Assembly (NCBI RefSeq): GCF_014652915.1
Contig: NZ_BMZS01000002.1
Coordinates: 230,590-294,589 of the forward strand
Length of the DNA: 64,000 nucleotides
DNA from: Thalassobaculum fulvum
GTDB taxonomy: Bacteria; Pseudomonadota; Alphaproteobacteria; Thalassobaculales; Thalassobaculaceae
Reading direction: 5' to 3'
Part shown: one piece after another, positions 47,064 to 55,768 of the stretch
Position numbering within the stretch: position 1 is the first letter of the stretch
Layout: each line of letters starts with the position of its first letter
The notes under the pieces: generated by a model
The model's database searches: none
Seen by the model: the letters and a program-made list of their open reading frames with translations, nothing else
Told to the model about the DNA's origin: nothing
Program-made: the position numbers and the translations under genes

Positions 47064-47855
47064 TCACGCCACCGGGCCCTGTGCCCCGAGATCGAGGCCG
47101 GCGCCGCGCAACGCGGCGTCGGCCGTCTTCGTATAGCCGCCGTCCTCGGCGTGCAGGACCAGCCCGGCCGCCAGCCGCAGCGGCCCCCTCACCCCCTTGC
47201 GGGCGGTCACGACCACCCGCCGGGCGTCGCGCCCCGGCTTCGGCCACAGCGGGAACACCACCACCTCGCCGAAGCCGTGCTGCAGCGGTGCCAGCAGCTC
47301 GGCCAGCCGGTCGGCCCGGTGCACCACGGTCAGCCGTCCCTTGTGCCGCAGGCAGCGCCGCGCCCGCCCTATCCAGGTAGCGACGTCGACGCCGGCCTCG
47401 ACCCCGGCGGCGGCACGCCCGGGGTGCGGCGACGGGTCGGCGCGGCCGGGCGGCAGGTAGGGCGGGTTGCTGACGACGTGGTCGAAGCCGCCTTCGCGCC
47501 AGTCCGGCGCCAGCGCCGCGACGTCGGCCTCGACCACCTCGACGCCGTCGGTCACGCCGTTGAGCGCGACATTGGCGCGCGCCAGCGCGGCCATCTCCGG
47601 GTCGCGCTCGACCGCGACCACGCGCAAGGCCGGCTCGCGCGCCAGCAGGCACAGGAACACCGCCCCGGCCCCGCATCCCAGGTCCAGCACCCGCTCGCCG
47701 GGCCGTGCCGGGACCGCGGCCGCCAGCAGGACCGGGTCGACCGCCGCCCGGTAGCCGTCGCGCGGCTGCCGCAACCGCACCCTGCCGCCGAGCAGCGCGT
47801 CCTCGGTGACCGCCTCGTCACTGACCGGGTCGTCAGCCGGCGTCGAGGCGCTCAC
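47064..47855 (-). CDS. tRNA1(Val) (adenine-N6)-methyltransferase-like protein (TrmN6 family)
   Basis: 263 residues. SAM motif LDLGCGAGAVFLCL, catalytic motif IV VVSNPPYLPPG, and the N-terminal substrate part GGRVRLRQPRDGYRAAVDPV typical of TrmN6. In E. coli the enzyme methylates A37 of tRNA-Val; target here by homology. Its start overlaps the upstream DUF2007 gene by 23 nt. Confidence 0.88.
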   Translation of the reverse strand: MSASTPADDPVSDEAVTEDALLGGRVRLRQPRDGYRAAVDPVLLAAAVPARPGERVLDLGCGAGAVFLCLLAREPALRVVAVERDPEMAALARANVALNGVTDGVEVVEADVAALAPDWREGGFDHVVSNPPYLPPGRADPSPHPGRAAAGVEAGVDVATWIGRARRCLRHKGRLTVVHRADRLAELLAPLQHGFGEVVVFPLWPKPGRDARRVVVTARKGVRGPLRLAAGLVLHAEDGGYTKTADAALRGAGLDLGAQGPVA

Positions 47856-48051
47856 CCGCCGCCTCCAGCACGCGGCGCGCCCGGTCGTGGTCGTCGCCGG
47901 TGACCATCAGGCGCCGGGGGATGGCCCCGGCGCTGCCCTCCAGGACGCTCATATGGCCGTCGAGAACCAGCGACTCGATGCCTTCGGCCCGGAGCAGCGC
48001 CTCCAGATATGACAGCCTTACCAGATCGTTGGTGCGGAGCAGCTCCCGCAT
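47833..48051 (-). CDS. DUF2007 domain protein
   Basis: 72 residues: MRELLRTNDLVRLSYLEALL, then SLVLDGHMSVLEGSAGAIPR and RRLMVTGDDHDRARRVL. This is the putative signal-transducing DUF2007 fold with unknown ligand. Start at 48051 matches family length; a TTG at 48144 in frame would run into the divergent promoter. DUF2007 next to a TrmN6-like gene is common in alphaproteobacteria. Confidence 0.88.
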   Translation of the reverse strand: MRELLRTNDLVRLSYLEALLRAEGIESLVLDGHMSVLEGSAGAIPRRLMVTGDDHDRARRVLEAAGERLDAG

Positions 48052-48092
48052 GCGGCGTTGCGCCTCCGGGCTGGGTGTGACCGGTTGTTGAC

Positions 48093-48120
48093 TTGACCGA
48101 GATTGGGGCCTTTCTATGCT
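48093..48120 (+). promoter_or_regulatory. Candidate promoter of the polyprenyl synthase gene
   Basis: TTGACC (48093-48098) and TATGCT (48115-48120), 16 bp apart, 41 nt before the GTG start. Good match to the sigma70 pattern. Confidence 0.5.
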
Positions 48121-48161
48121 CGCTTCCAGCCTCAGCAGCGTCAAGCGACGCAGGAGACGCC

Positions 48162-49199
48162 GTGCCCTCGATTGCCGCTCCGGCCAGCGCCGACCGCCAG
48201 ACGTCCCAGCCAGGGGCCCGCCAACCCGGCGTGGAAGCCCTGCGGCGGCTCGTGGCCGCCGACATGGAGAAGGTCAACCGGGCGATCCTCGAGCACATGC
48301 AGAGCCCGGTCGCCCTGATTCCGCAGCTCGCCGGCCACATCGTGGCGTCCGGCGGCAAGCGGCTGCGGCCGATGCTGACCCTGGCGACCGCCGGGCTGTG
48401 CGGCTACACGGGGGAGCGCCACATCGGCCTGGCGGCCTGCGTCGAATTCATCCACACCGCCACCCTGCTCCACGACGACGTGGTCGACGAGAGCGACTTG
48501 CGGCGCGGCAAGGACACCGCCAACGCTGTCTGGGGCAACCAGGCCAGCGTGCTGGTCGGCGACTTCCTGTTCAGCCGGGCCTTCCAGCTCATGGTCGGCG
48601 ACGGCTCGCTCAAGGTCCTGAAGATCCTGTCGGACGCCTCGGCGATCATCGCCGAGGGCGAGGTCCACCAGCTCGTCACCACCAACGACATCACCACGAC
48701 CGAGGACGCCTATCTCGAGGTGATCCGCTGCAAGACCGCGCAGCTGTTCGCCGCCGCCGCCCAGATCGGGCCGGTGGTGGCCGAGCGGCCGCAGGACGAG
48801 GAACTGGCGCTCGAGGGCTTCGGCCGCGACCTCGGGGTCGCCTTTCAGCTGGTCGACGACGTGCTCGACTACGCCGCCGAGCAGGCGGCGCTCGGCAAGA
48901 CGGTCGGCGACGACTTCCGCGAAGGCAAGGTGACCCTGCCGGTGATCCTGGCCTATCAGGCCGGCGACGAGGCCGAGCGGACGTTCTGGAAGCGCACGAT
49001 CGAGGACCTCGACCAGCGCGACGGCGACCTCGCCGAGGCCCAGCGCCTGATGGTCGGGCACGGCACGCTGGAGGCCTCGCTCGACCGGGCCCGCGAGTAC
49101 GCCGGTGCGGCCCGCGCCGCCCTCGCGCGCTTCCCGGCGAACCCGTACCGGGCCGCCCTGGAGGAACTCGTCGACTTCTGCGTCGAGCGCGCCTACTGA
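48162..49199 (+). CDS. ispB: Long-chain polyprenyl diphosphate synthase (octaprenyl type)
   Basis: 345 residues. First Asp-rich motif LLHDDVVDESDLRRG, second FQLVDDVLDYAA; GGKRLRPML binds isopentenyl diphosphate. It makes the ubiquinone side chain. Chain length (octa- or decaprenyl) cannot be read with confidence. Start GTG at 48162 has AGGAGA at 5 nt; an ATG-like start further up would overlap the promoter. Confidence 0.93.
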   Translation: MPSIAAPASADRQTSQPGARQPGVEALRRLVAADMEKVNRAILEHMQSPVALIPQLAGHIVASGGKRLRPMLTLATAGLCGYTGERHIGLAACVEFIHTATLLHDDVVDESDLRRGKDTANAVWGNQASVLVGDFLFSRAFQLMVGDGSLKVLKILSDASAIIAEGEVHQLVTTNDITTTEDAYLEVIRCKTAQLFAAAAQIGPVVAERPQDEELALEGFGRDLGVAFQLVDDVLDYAAEQAALGKTVGDDFREGKVTLPVILAYQAGDEAERTFWKRTIEDLDQRDGDLAEAQRLMVGHGTLEASLDRAREYAGAARAALARFPANPYRAALEELVDFCVERAY

Positions 49200-49227
49200 T
49201 CCGTGGGCGTTGGCCCGGGGCCAGCCG

Positions 49228-49476
49228 TCAGTGGCTGCCCCAGCGCACGCGCGCCCAGGCGCGTTCGTGGACGTAGTACAAGCCCATCTTGGTCATCACC
49301 TCGAGCCCGGCGATCGACCCGGCCCAGGCGAAGCTGCCGGTGACGAAGAAGCTGATGATGAAGGTGTCTATGGTGGCGGTGACGCGCCAGCTCAGCGTCT
49401 TGGCGAGCGAATGGCGGCGCGAGGTCGCGACCCGCGATGTGCTGGACAAACTGGCCGTGCCTTCCGGTCCCGTCAT
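49228..49476 (-). CDS. DUF2061 membrane protein
   Basis: 82 residues with one DUF2061 unit: SLAKTLSWRVTATIDTFIIS, SIAGLEVMTKMGLYYVHERA and a final W. Two membrane helices. The start at 49476 has CGGAGC a few bases up. It converges on the polyprenyl synthase gene. The product at 21851-22378 has two such units. Confidence 0.88.
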   Translation of the reverse strand: MTGPEGTASLSSTSRVATSRRHSLAKTLSWRVTATIDTFIISFFVTGSFAWAGSIAGLEVMTKMGLYYVHERAWARVRWGSH

Positions 49477-49649
49477 GGGATGCTCCGTGCCTTGAACCAG
49501 GGCCCACGGAACGCATCCGTGGCGCTTTAGCAGTTGGTCTCGCGGCCGCAAGCTGCCCCTCAAATCCCGCGGGTCGTGTTTCGGGCGACCACCCCGTTCG
49601 GCGCACCATCGGCATTTCGGCCGCCGGGATCAAATCAAAAAATGCCGGC

Positions 49650-50675
49650 TCAGCCGCCGGCCAGCTCGACGACCTTGGCATGCAGCGCGGAATCGACCTG
49701 CACGCCGTCGACCGCGGTGACCTCGCGGTTGCGCCGGCGCCGGTCGCCCGGCAGGCGCACGCCTTCCTCGGCGGTGATACGACCGAACAGCAGCTCGGCA
49801 TGGGCTGCGAAGTTCTCCGGGTCGCCGAACCGGGCCGGGTCGATCGCCAGCATCAGTTCGCCGCCCTTCGGCGGGCCGCCGTCGTGGTTGTCGACGGCCA
49901 GCGCCTCGAAGCTGAACCTGTCGCCGATCAGCGCGCCGACCAGCAGCTCGATCATCAAGGCGATCGAGGCGCCCTTGTAGCCGCCGAACGGCAGCTGGGC
50001 ACCGCCGTCGAGGATGGCGTTCGGATCGGTGGTCTCGCGGCCCTCGGCGTCGATGCCGGTGCCGGGCGGCACCGCATGGCCCTCGCGGGCGGCGATCATG
50101 ATCTCGCCGCGGGCCAGCGCCGAGGAGGCCTGGTCGAACACCAGCGGGGCGCGCCCCGGTCGCGGCCACGCGAACGCCATCGGGTTGGTGCCGTAGATCG
50201 GCGTGCGCCCGCCGGCCGCCACCACGTAGGGGAAGGCGGCGGTGAACGCGAAGGCGCACAGCCCCTGCTCGGCCAGCGCCTCGACCTCCGGCCACAGCGC
50301 CGCGAAATGGTGGATGTCGTTCAGCGCCAGCGCCGCGACCCCCTGGGACCGCGCCTTGGCGGCCAGCGGCGCCCGCCCGGCCTCCAGCGCCAGCGGCGCG
50401 AACCCGCCCTTGCCGTCGACCCGGACCACGCCGGGCGCCAAATCCTCGACGACCGGCTGCGCCCGGCCGTTCGCCTTGCCACTGCGCAGCGAGGCGACGT
50501 AGCCGGGCAGCCGGAACAGGCCGTGCGACAGGCAGATGTCGCGCTCGGCCGCGGTGATGGTGTCGGCGACGGCGCGCGCATTCTCGGCGTCGCAGCCGTT
50601 GGCGGCCAGGCAGCCGGCGGCGAGCGCGTGCACCTCGTCGAGGCTGAGACTGACGGTGGGGGCTGTCGCGGCCAT
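49650..50675 (-). CDS. Ldh family NAD(P)-dependent 2-oxo acid reductase/dehydrogenase
   Basis: 341 residues of the malate/L-lactate dehydrogenase (type 2) fold, not the classical Rossmann enzymes. ERDICLSHGLFRLPGYVASL has the catalytic His; GGRTPIYGTNPMAFAWP and LPFGGYKGASIALMIELL are family motifs. Members include delta1-piperideine-2-carboxylate and 2,3-diketogulonate reductases; which substrate is not clear. Start MAATAP at 50675. Confidence 0.85.
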   Translation of the reverse strand: MAATAPTVSLSLDEVHALAAGCLAANGCDAENARAVADTITAAERDICLSHGLFRLPGYVASLRSGKANGRAQPVVEDLAPGVVRVDGKGGFAPLALEAGRAPLAAKARSQGVAALALNDIHHFAALWPEVEALAEQGLCAFAFTAAFPYVVAAGGRTPIYGTNPMAFAWPRPGRAPLVFDQASSALARGEIMIAAREGHAVPPGTGIDAEGRETTDPNAILDGGAQLPFGGYKGASIALMIELLVGALIGDRFSFEALAVDNHDGGPPKGGELMLAIDPARFGDPENFAAHAELLFGRITAEEGVRLPGDRRRRNREVTAVDGVQVDSALHAKVVELAGG

Positions 50676-50891
50676 GGGGCGGTCTCCCGGTACGGTGTCG
50701 GCGGCGACAGCTAACCAGAGGATGGCGGCGCCGGGAACCCGTGTCGCGCCGGTTTCGCGGCCTCGGCGACCGCCCCGCACCGGGTGCGGCATTTCGTTCT
50801 TCCGTCGATGCAATCCGAGCTTGATGCGCCTGCGACGACCCGCTATATCACGCCCTCGCATCCCGGCGGGCAGCCCATCGCCCGTATCGGT

Positions 50892-50968
50892 CGGGGAGTA
50901 GCTCAGCCTGGTAGAGCACTGTCTTCGGGAGGCAGGGGCCGGAGGTTCGAATCCTCTCTCCCCGACCA
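50892..50968 (+). tRNA. tRNA-Pro (anticodon CGG)
   Basis: 77 nt including the encoded CCA. Acceptor CGGGGAG pairs perfectly with CTCCCCG; D arm GCTC/GAGC; anticodon stem CTGTC/GGCAG with loop TTCGGGA, anticodon CGG; T arm GGAGG-TTCGAAT-CCTCT. Discriminator A. The gene adjoins the toxin/immunity-like pair of lower GC. Confidence 0.97.
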
Positions 50969-51021
50969 ACACTTACGAAAACCACCGCTGAACACTCGCC
51001 CGAGCCCGGCCGACGCCACCG

Positions 51022-51576
51022 TCAGGCCGGATTTTCGCCGATCGTGAACGCCTCGAACTGCAGAGCGAGCAATTCCCGGCCGTCGACTACGGCGAACAGC
51101 GTGTCGGCCAAGCCGATCCAACGCCCCTCCGCCCCCCGCTCGGCGAACCGGGACCGGAGACGGGCATTCTGCTCGTCGAAGACCAGTTCGGCGCGGTCGC
51201 CCATCGTGTAGACGACCTCGTCCTCGTCATACGGGACATCGAACAGCAGATACCCCGGCTCCGCCCCGCCGGGAGGCGCCGCGAGCGCCTCCCGCTTCCA
51301 GAGTTGCGGGTTTGTGAAGGCGTAGATCTCGTCCAGCCTGAACCGATCCTCCGCCTGGTATCGGGAGAAACTGAGCTCCAGGTCCGCGACGTGCACCCGG
51401 TAGTGCCTCCGAGCCAGGCCGTACGAGTCCGTAAGCCGCTCGGACAGGTTCGCGGGCGTGGCGACACGCGCGGGCCAGAACAGCCTGCTCTCGAGATGCA
51501 GCCCTTCGACGAGGCCCGAGCGTGCGCTGGAAGGCTCCCGGCGCGGCGTGGAAATCGAGACGATCGGGGCGGACAT
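51022..51576 (-). CDS. Unknown protein, possible immunity protein to the adjacent toxin-like gene
   Basis: 184 residues, acidic, no signal. A central region rich in aromatics (FSRYQAEDRFRLDEIYAF, then LWKREAL) and a C-terminal part with LFDVPYDEDEVVYTMGDRA and GRELLALQFEAFT. No family recognised. It starts 2 nt after the stop of the toxin-like gene, so the two are co-translated; less GC-rich than the window. Immunity role is an inference from this order and the neighbour. Confidence 0.55.
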   Translation of the reverse strand: MSAPIVSISTPRREPSSARSGLVEGLHLESRLFWPARVATPANLSERLTDSYGLARRHYRVHVADLELSFSRYQAEDRFRLDEIYAFTNPQLWKREALAAPPGGAEPGYLLFDVPYDEDEVVYTMGDRAELVFDEQNARLRSRFAERGAEGRWIGLADTLFAVVDGRELLALQFEAFTIGENPA

Positions 51577-51578
51577 GA

Positions 51579-52253
51579 TCAACCCTTGTACGAGAAGTGC
51601 ACGATCGTGTTGTCGGATTCGCGGATCAGAACTTCCAGTTCATAGCTCTTTCCGGCGCATCTCATCGGTATCCTATACATGGACAATCCAGGGACGTTCT
51701 GCGGATCCGGAGACCGTCGGCCGTGCCGGATCGCCAGCCTGAGGATATGGACCGGAACATGGCGGTCGGGGTTCCGCATGTGCTTGAGCGCCGCCCTGGA
51801 GAACCTCAACTGCGTCGTGGCCGACGATCGGAAGACGGCCCTCAGGGTCTGAAGCGCTTCCTGTCTCAGCAGACCGGCAGCGCCTTTGCCGACGGCCTGC
51901 GCGGACACCGTGCGCCCGAGGAGTTGGACGGCCTTCCGGACCGAGACCGCGACGACCCCGCCGATCGTGATGAGATCGATCGGGTCGATCGCGGGACTCT
52001 GCAGGCCGACTTCGTCGATCGACACCAGCGTGCCGTCCAGGTCGAAAACCCGCGTGATCCCTCGCCCGCTCGACCGAAAACCGATGACGGCCGCGACGTC
52101 CTCGTCGACGATCGGCACCGCGTCGGCCGGCACGGCGCCCGCCCGGACCTCGAAGACGCCTTGGTTCAGGTCCGGTTGAGGCCCGGCGTAGGGGAGACCT
52201 TCCTCGAAACCGGTGTACAGGCGCTCCGGACCGCCCTCGGCGACCGACTGCAT
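51579..52253 (-). CDS. Putative polymorphic-toxin-like protein
   Basis: 224 residues. The N-terminal half (FEVRAGAVPADAVPIVDEDV, then GITRVFDLDGTLVSIDEVG) and a hydrophobic patch (PIDLITIGGVVAVSV, about 91-105) resemble pre-toxin linkers. The last 75 residues, starting LRFSRAALKHMRNPDRHVP and ending IVHFSYKG, look like a small RNase-like domain of the DUF4258/BECR type. It has no secretion domain and its 5' sequence reads like protein back to the upstream stop at 52332, so it may be the cut-off end of a longer toxin. Confidence 0.5.
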   Translation of the reverse strand: MQSVAEGGPERLYTGFEEGLPYAGPQPDLNQGVFEVRAGAVPADAVPIVDEDVAAVIGFRSSGRGITRVFDLDGTLVSIDEVGLQSPAIDPIDLITIGGVVAVSVRKAVQLLGRTVSAQAVGKGAAGLLRQEALQTLRAVFRSSATTQLRFSRAALKHMRNPDRHVPVHILRLAIRHGRRSPDPQNVPGLSMYRIPMRCAGKSYELEVLIRESDNTIVHFSYKG

Positions 52254-52331
52254 CTTCCGGTCGATCTGCCGGACGGTCTGTCGATGCGGGCGCGGTTTGT
52301 TCGTCTCGAGCCGGGCTGACGTCCGCCCCGG

Positions 52332-53279
52332 TCAAAGATGCAGGCCGGACGACGCGAACAGGTAGAACAGCCCCGACAGCGTCAGCAGGCTGAGGGTGGT
52401 GGTCGCCAGGATGCCGGTCGAGGTGCGGGCCACGTAGATCTTGTAGCGCTGCACCAGCACGAACAGGTTGGCGCCGGTCGGCAGCGCCGCCATCAGGATG
52501 CAGATCACGAACAGTTGCGGCTGGTCGGCGAGCAGCCAGGCCGCGAACGCCCAGGCCGCGACCGGGTGGACCAGCAGCTTCAGGAACGTCATCGACGCCA
52601 CCTCGGCGCGCCCCTCGCTGAGCGGCAGGCCGACCAGCGACAGCCCGATCGAGAACAGCGCGCACGGGCCGGCGGCCGCGCCGAGGATCGTGCCGTAGGT
52701 GACCAGCGGCGCCGGCAGCGACAGCCCGGCCAGGGCCCACAGGAAGCCGAGCACCGGCGCCACCAGGATCGGGCTGCTGGCGACCGAGACCGCGACCTTG
52801 CGCAGCGCCTTCGCACCGGAGCCGTCCTGCCGCCCGCTCTCGATCACCGCGGTCAGGATCGCGATGTTCAGGGCGGCGTTGATGATCGTCGCGATCACCA
52901 CCGGCGGCAGCCAGGACTCGCCGAACGCCGTCAGCACCAGCGGAATGCCCATGTAACCGACATTGCCGTAGATCCCGACCGTGCCGTGAGTCGCCGCCTC
53001 GGCGAACGAGACCCGGAACAGGGTGCGGGCGACCGCGATGCCGATCGTCATGGTGGCGACCTGGCCCAACAGGTAGGCGGCGATGTACGGGCCGTTCAGC
53101 ACCGTCGCGGTGTCGATCCGGGCCATCGCCAGGAACAGCAGGACCGGCAGCGCGAAGTAGAACACGAAGCCGTTGAGCGCCTCGCTGCTGGCCCGGCCCA
53201 GCAGGTTGCGCCAGCCCGCCAGGTAGCCGGTCAGGATCAGCCCGAAGACCGGCAGCACCACGTTGACGATCGAGTTCAA
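52332..53279 (-). CDS. AEC (auxin efflux carrier) family transporter
   Basis: 315 residues, about ten membrane helices. GLILTGYLAGWRNLLGRASS near the start and GNVGYMGIPLVLTAFGESWL, the conserved NxGxxGxP motif, identify the AEC family. Bacterial relatives export malate or other carboxylates, or are uncharacterised. Its TGA is in the same frame as the toxin-like gene downstream, probably by chance. Confidence 0.9.
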   Translation of the reverse strand: MNSIVNVVLPVFGLILTGYLAGWRNLLGRASSEALNGFVFYFALPVLLFLAMARIDTATVLNGPYIAAYLLGQVATMTIGIAVARTLFRVSFAEAATHGTVGIYGNVGYMGIPLVLTAFGESWLPPVVIATIINAALNIAILTAVIESGRQDGSGAKALRKVAVSVASSPILVAPVLGFLWALAGLSLPAPLVTYGTILGAAAGPCALFSIGLSLVGLPLSEGRAEVASMTFLKLLVHPVAAWAFAAWLLADQPQLFVICILMAALPTGANLFVLVQRYKIYVARTSTGILATTTLSLLTLSGLFYLFASSGLHL

Positions 53280-53517
53280 GGTCCGTTCCCCGCCGCGCCA
53301 GCACGAACAGGCCCCGCGTGCGGGACCCGCACACCGGAACCCGGTCGCACAATCAGAATTCAGAATTCGGAATGCAAATATTCCCGAACCGGCCCGGTGT
53401 CAACGCCTCGATAGCGGGCTTCCCGACCGGGGCACATCGACGCGGCAAATCGGGCTTGGCTCGCGCTGCGCGCCGCCCGACAATGCGCCAAAAGCAGGTA
53501 TCGGGGGAGACACCGAG
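53280..53517. promoter_or_regulatory. Divergent region with short repeats before the GMC gene
   Basis: No gene seen. An AT-rich island carries a tandem 7-mer CAGAATT (53354-53367) and a perfect inverted repeat GGAAT-gcaaat-ATTCC (53369-53384), a plausible operator for the AEC transporter or the GMC oxidoreductase. Confidence 0.4.
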
Positions 53518-55149
53518 GTGGCCGACAAGGGGGCATCGCCCAGCAACGATCCGGTCGACGTTCTGATCATCGGCGCCGGCGCCTCGGGCGCGGCGATCGC
53601 CTGGAGCCTGACCGAGACCCGGATGCGCATCCTGTGCCTGGAGCAGGGCGACTGGATGTCGTCGTCGCACTACCCGACGACCCGCAACAACTGGGAGGCC
53701 CAGCAGTTCGGCGCCCACCACGTCGACCCGAACGTCCGAGCGCTCGACGTCGACTACCCGGTCAACGGCACCGATTCGCCGATCGACGTGCTGAACTTCA
53801 ACGCCGTCGGCGGCAGCACCATCGCCTACGCCGCGCATTTCCCCCGCCTGCACCCGTCGGACTTCCGCGTAAAGACCCTGGACGGCGTCGCCGACGACTG
53901 GCCGGTCACCTACGACGACCTGGAGCCCTACTTCGTCCAGAACGACCGGATCATGGGGGTCTCCGGCCTGCCCGGCGACCCGATGTACCCGCCCAAGCAG
54001 CTGCCGCTGCCGCCGATCCCGATCGGCCTGGTCGGCGAGACCGTGGCACGCGGCTTCGACCGGCTCGGCTGGCACTGGTGGCCGTCGGACTCGGCGATCC
54101 TGTCGCAGCCCTACGAGGGCCGGGACAAGTGCCTGAACCTCAATCCCTGCATGACCGGCTGCTCGCAGGGTGCCAAGGGCAGCGTCGACATCACCTACTG
54201 GCCGGAGGCGTTGCGGGCCGGCGTCGAACTGCGCACGCGCTGCCGGGTGCGCGAGGTCACGGTGAACGACGACGGCATGGCGGACGGCGTCGTCTACTAC
54301 GACGCCGACGGCCGGGAGTGCTTCCAGAAGGCCGAGGTCGTGATCATGGCCTGCAACGGCGTCGGCACCCCGCGCATCCTGCTGAACTCCAAATCGAAGC
54401 AGTTTCCCGACGGGCTGGCGAACCGCAGCGGGCTGGTCGGCAAGAATCTGATGTTCCACCCGGTCGCGGTCGCGACCGGCGTGTTCGAGGAGCGGCTGGA
54501 CACCCACAAGGGGCCGCAAGGCTGCTGCATCCTGAGCAAGGAGTTCTACGAGACCGACCTCGAGCGCGGCTTCGTGCGCGGCTACAACATGCAGGTGACC
54601 CGTGGCGCCGCCGGACCGCTGGCGACCGCCATGAAGGGACTGGCGGGCGGCACCATCCCCTGGGGCCCCGGCCACCACGAGCAGTTCGACCGGTACTTCG
54701 ACCACACGGTGCAGTGCCTGGCGGTCTGCGAGGACCTGCCCGAGGAGTGCAACCAGGTGACGCTCGACCCCGAGCTGAAGGACTCCAGCGGCATCCCGGC
54801 GCCGAAGGTCACCTACCGGCTCAGCGAGAACAGCAGGAAGATGCTGGCCCACGGCCTGGAGCGCGGCAAGGAGGTGATGCGGGCGGCCGGCGCGGTGGAG
54901 ATCATCGAGACCCCTCTGCTGCGGGTCGGCGGCTGGCACCTGCTGGGCACCGCGCGGATGGGCGCTGACCCGGAACGCTCGGTGGTGAACGGTTGGGGCC
55001 GCAGCCACGACGTGAAGAACCTGTTCATCGTCGACGGCAGCATCTTCGTCACCGCCGGCGGCGTGAACCCGACCAGCACCATCCAGGCGCTGGCGCTGTA
55101 CATCGGCGACAAGATCAAGGCGAACCTCGCCAACCTGTTCGACGACTGA
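53518..55149 (+). CDS. GMC-family FAD-dependent oxidoreductase
   Basis: 543 residues. FAD-binding VLIIGAGASGAAIAWSL at about 14-30, ending LCLEQGDW; NFNAVGGSTIAYAAHFPRL and the CMTGCSQGAKG loop follow; the catalytic region is GGWHLLGTARMG and AGGVNPTSTIQALAL. It resembles the large subunit of gluconate 2-dehydrogenase-type enzymes. The GTG start has GGGGAGA 7 nt up. There is no Tat signal and no cytochrome c gene follows. Confidence 0.88.
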   Translation: MADKGASPSNDPVDVLIIGAGASGAAIAWSLTETRMRILCLEQGDWMSSSHYPTTRNNWEAQQFGAHHVDPNVRALDVDYPVNGTDSPIDVLNFNAVGGSTIAYAAHFPRLHPSDFRVKTLDGVADDWPVTYDDLEPYFVQNDRIMGVSGLPGDPMYPPKQLPLPPIPIGLVGETVARGFDRLGWHWWPSDSAILSQPYEGRDKCLNLNPCMTGCSQGAKGSVDITYWPEALRAGVELRTRCRVREVTVNDDGMADGVVYYDADGRECFQKAEVVIMACNGVGTPRILLNSKSKQFPDGLANRSGLVGKNLMFHPVAVATGVFEERLDTHKGPQGCCILSKEFYETDLERGFVRGYNMQVTRGAAGPLATAMKGLAGGTIPWGPGHHEQFDRYFDHTVQCLAVCEDLPEECNQVTLDPELKDSSGIPAPKVTYRLSENSRKMLAHGLERGKEVMRAAGAVEIIETPLLRVGGWHLLGTARMGADPERSVVNGWGRSHDVKNLFIVDGSIFVTAGGVNPTSTIQALALYIGDKIKANLANLFDD

Positions 55150-55159
55150 GGGCGGACCG

Positions 55160-55597
55160 ATGGAAAACGCGACGACCCCGGCCTTCACCGACGCACAGCT
55201 CCGGCGGCTGTCGGCCCTGCAGGACACCATCGTGCCGGCCAGCGAGGACGGCTCCATGCCGAGCGCCGGGGGTATCGACCTCCTGGCTTATCTGAGTACC
55301 CAAGCGCCCGGGTACCTGGCCGAGTTGGCCGGCATCCTCGACCGGTTCGACGATCCGTTTGCCGACCTCGCCCTGGGCGAGCGGGTCGAACTGGTCCGGG
55401 GCTTTTCGGAAAGCGACAGGCCGGCCTTCCGGAGCCTGGTGTTCCGGGTCTACGACGCCTACTACCAGGACGACCGGGTCCGGACCGCCATCGGCGCCCG
55501 CCCCGGCGCGCCGTTCCCGGGCGGCCATTCGATCCCGGCGGGGGACCTGTCGTCGCTCGAAGCCGTGAAGGTGCGCGGCAAGGGCTATCGTCGGTAG
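55160..55597 (+). CDS. Gluconate 2-dehydrogenase subunit 3-like small subunit
   Basis: 145 residues, helical: LRRLSALQDTIVPASEDGSM, then GGIDLLAYLSTQAPGYLAEL and RSLVFRVYDAYYQDDRVRTA. It fits the gamma subunit of FAD-GMC dehydrogenases, which normally carries the Tat signal for the complex; here no signal is present. It is 10 nt downstream of the large subunit, so co-translation is likely. Confidence 0.75.
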   Translation: MENATTPAFTDAQLRRLSALQDTIVPASEDGSMPSAGGIDLLAYLSTQAPGYLAELAGILDRFDDPFADLALGERVELVRGFSESDRPAFRSLVFRVYDAYYQDDRVRTAIGARPGAPFPGGHSIPAGDLSSLEAVKVRGKGYRR

Positions 55598-55696
55598 GCC
55601 TCTCCCCGCCGCCGCGCCGCATCGGTCGAGCTTGGCCCGGTGCCGGACCCGGCTTGCGGCAGTACTTGCGAGACTTCGACGAGACCCGCCCGCCAA

Positions 55697-55710
55697 TTGG
55701 CATAGATCAA
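55697..55710. promoter_or_regulatory. FNR/FixK-like half-symmetric site
   Basis: TTGGC-ATAG-ATCAA, against the FNR-type pattern TTGAT-N4-ATCAA: the right half is perfect, the left matches three of five. It lies 59 nt before the start of the exported giant gene and would make it oxygen-regulated. Confidence 0.3.
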
Positions 55711-55768
55711 GGACAGGACCCAGCGAGAGCCGGGAAGCTCCGATCAGCCTCGATGGAGGGGAGCGATC

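Noticed and set aside
52254-52331. Readthrough fusion of the AEC transporter with the toxin-like protein
   Set aside because: The two are in the same frame with one TGA between them, but AEC proteins end normally at this point and no recoding signal is visible, so coincidence is the simpler view.
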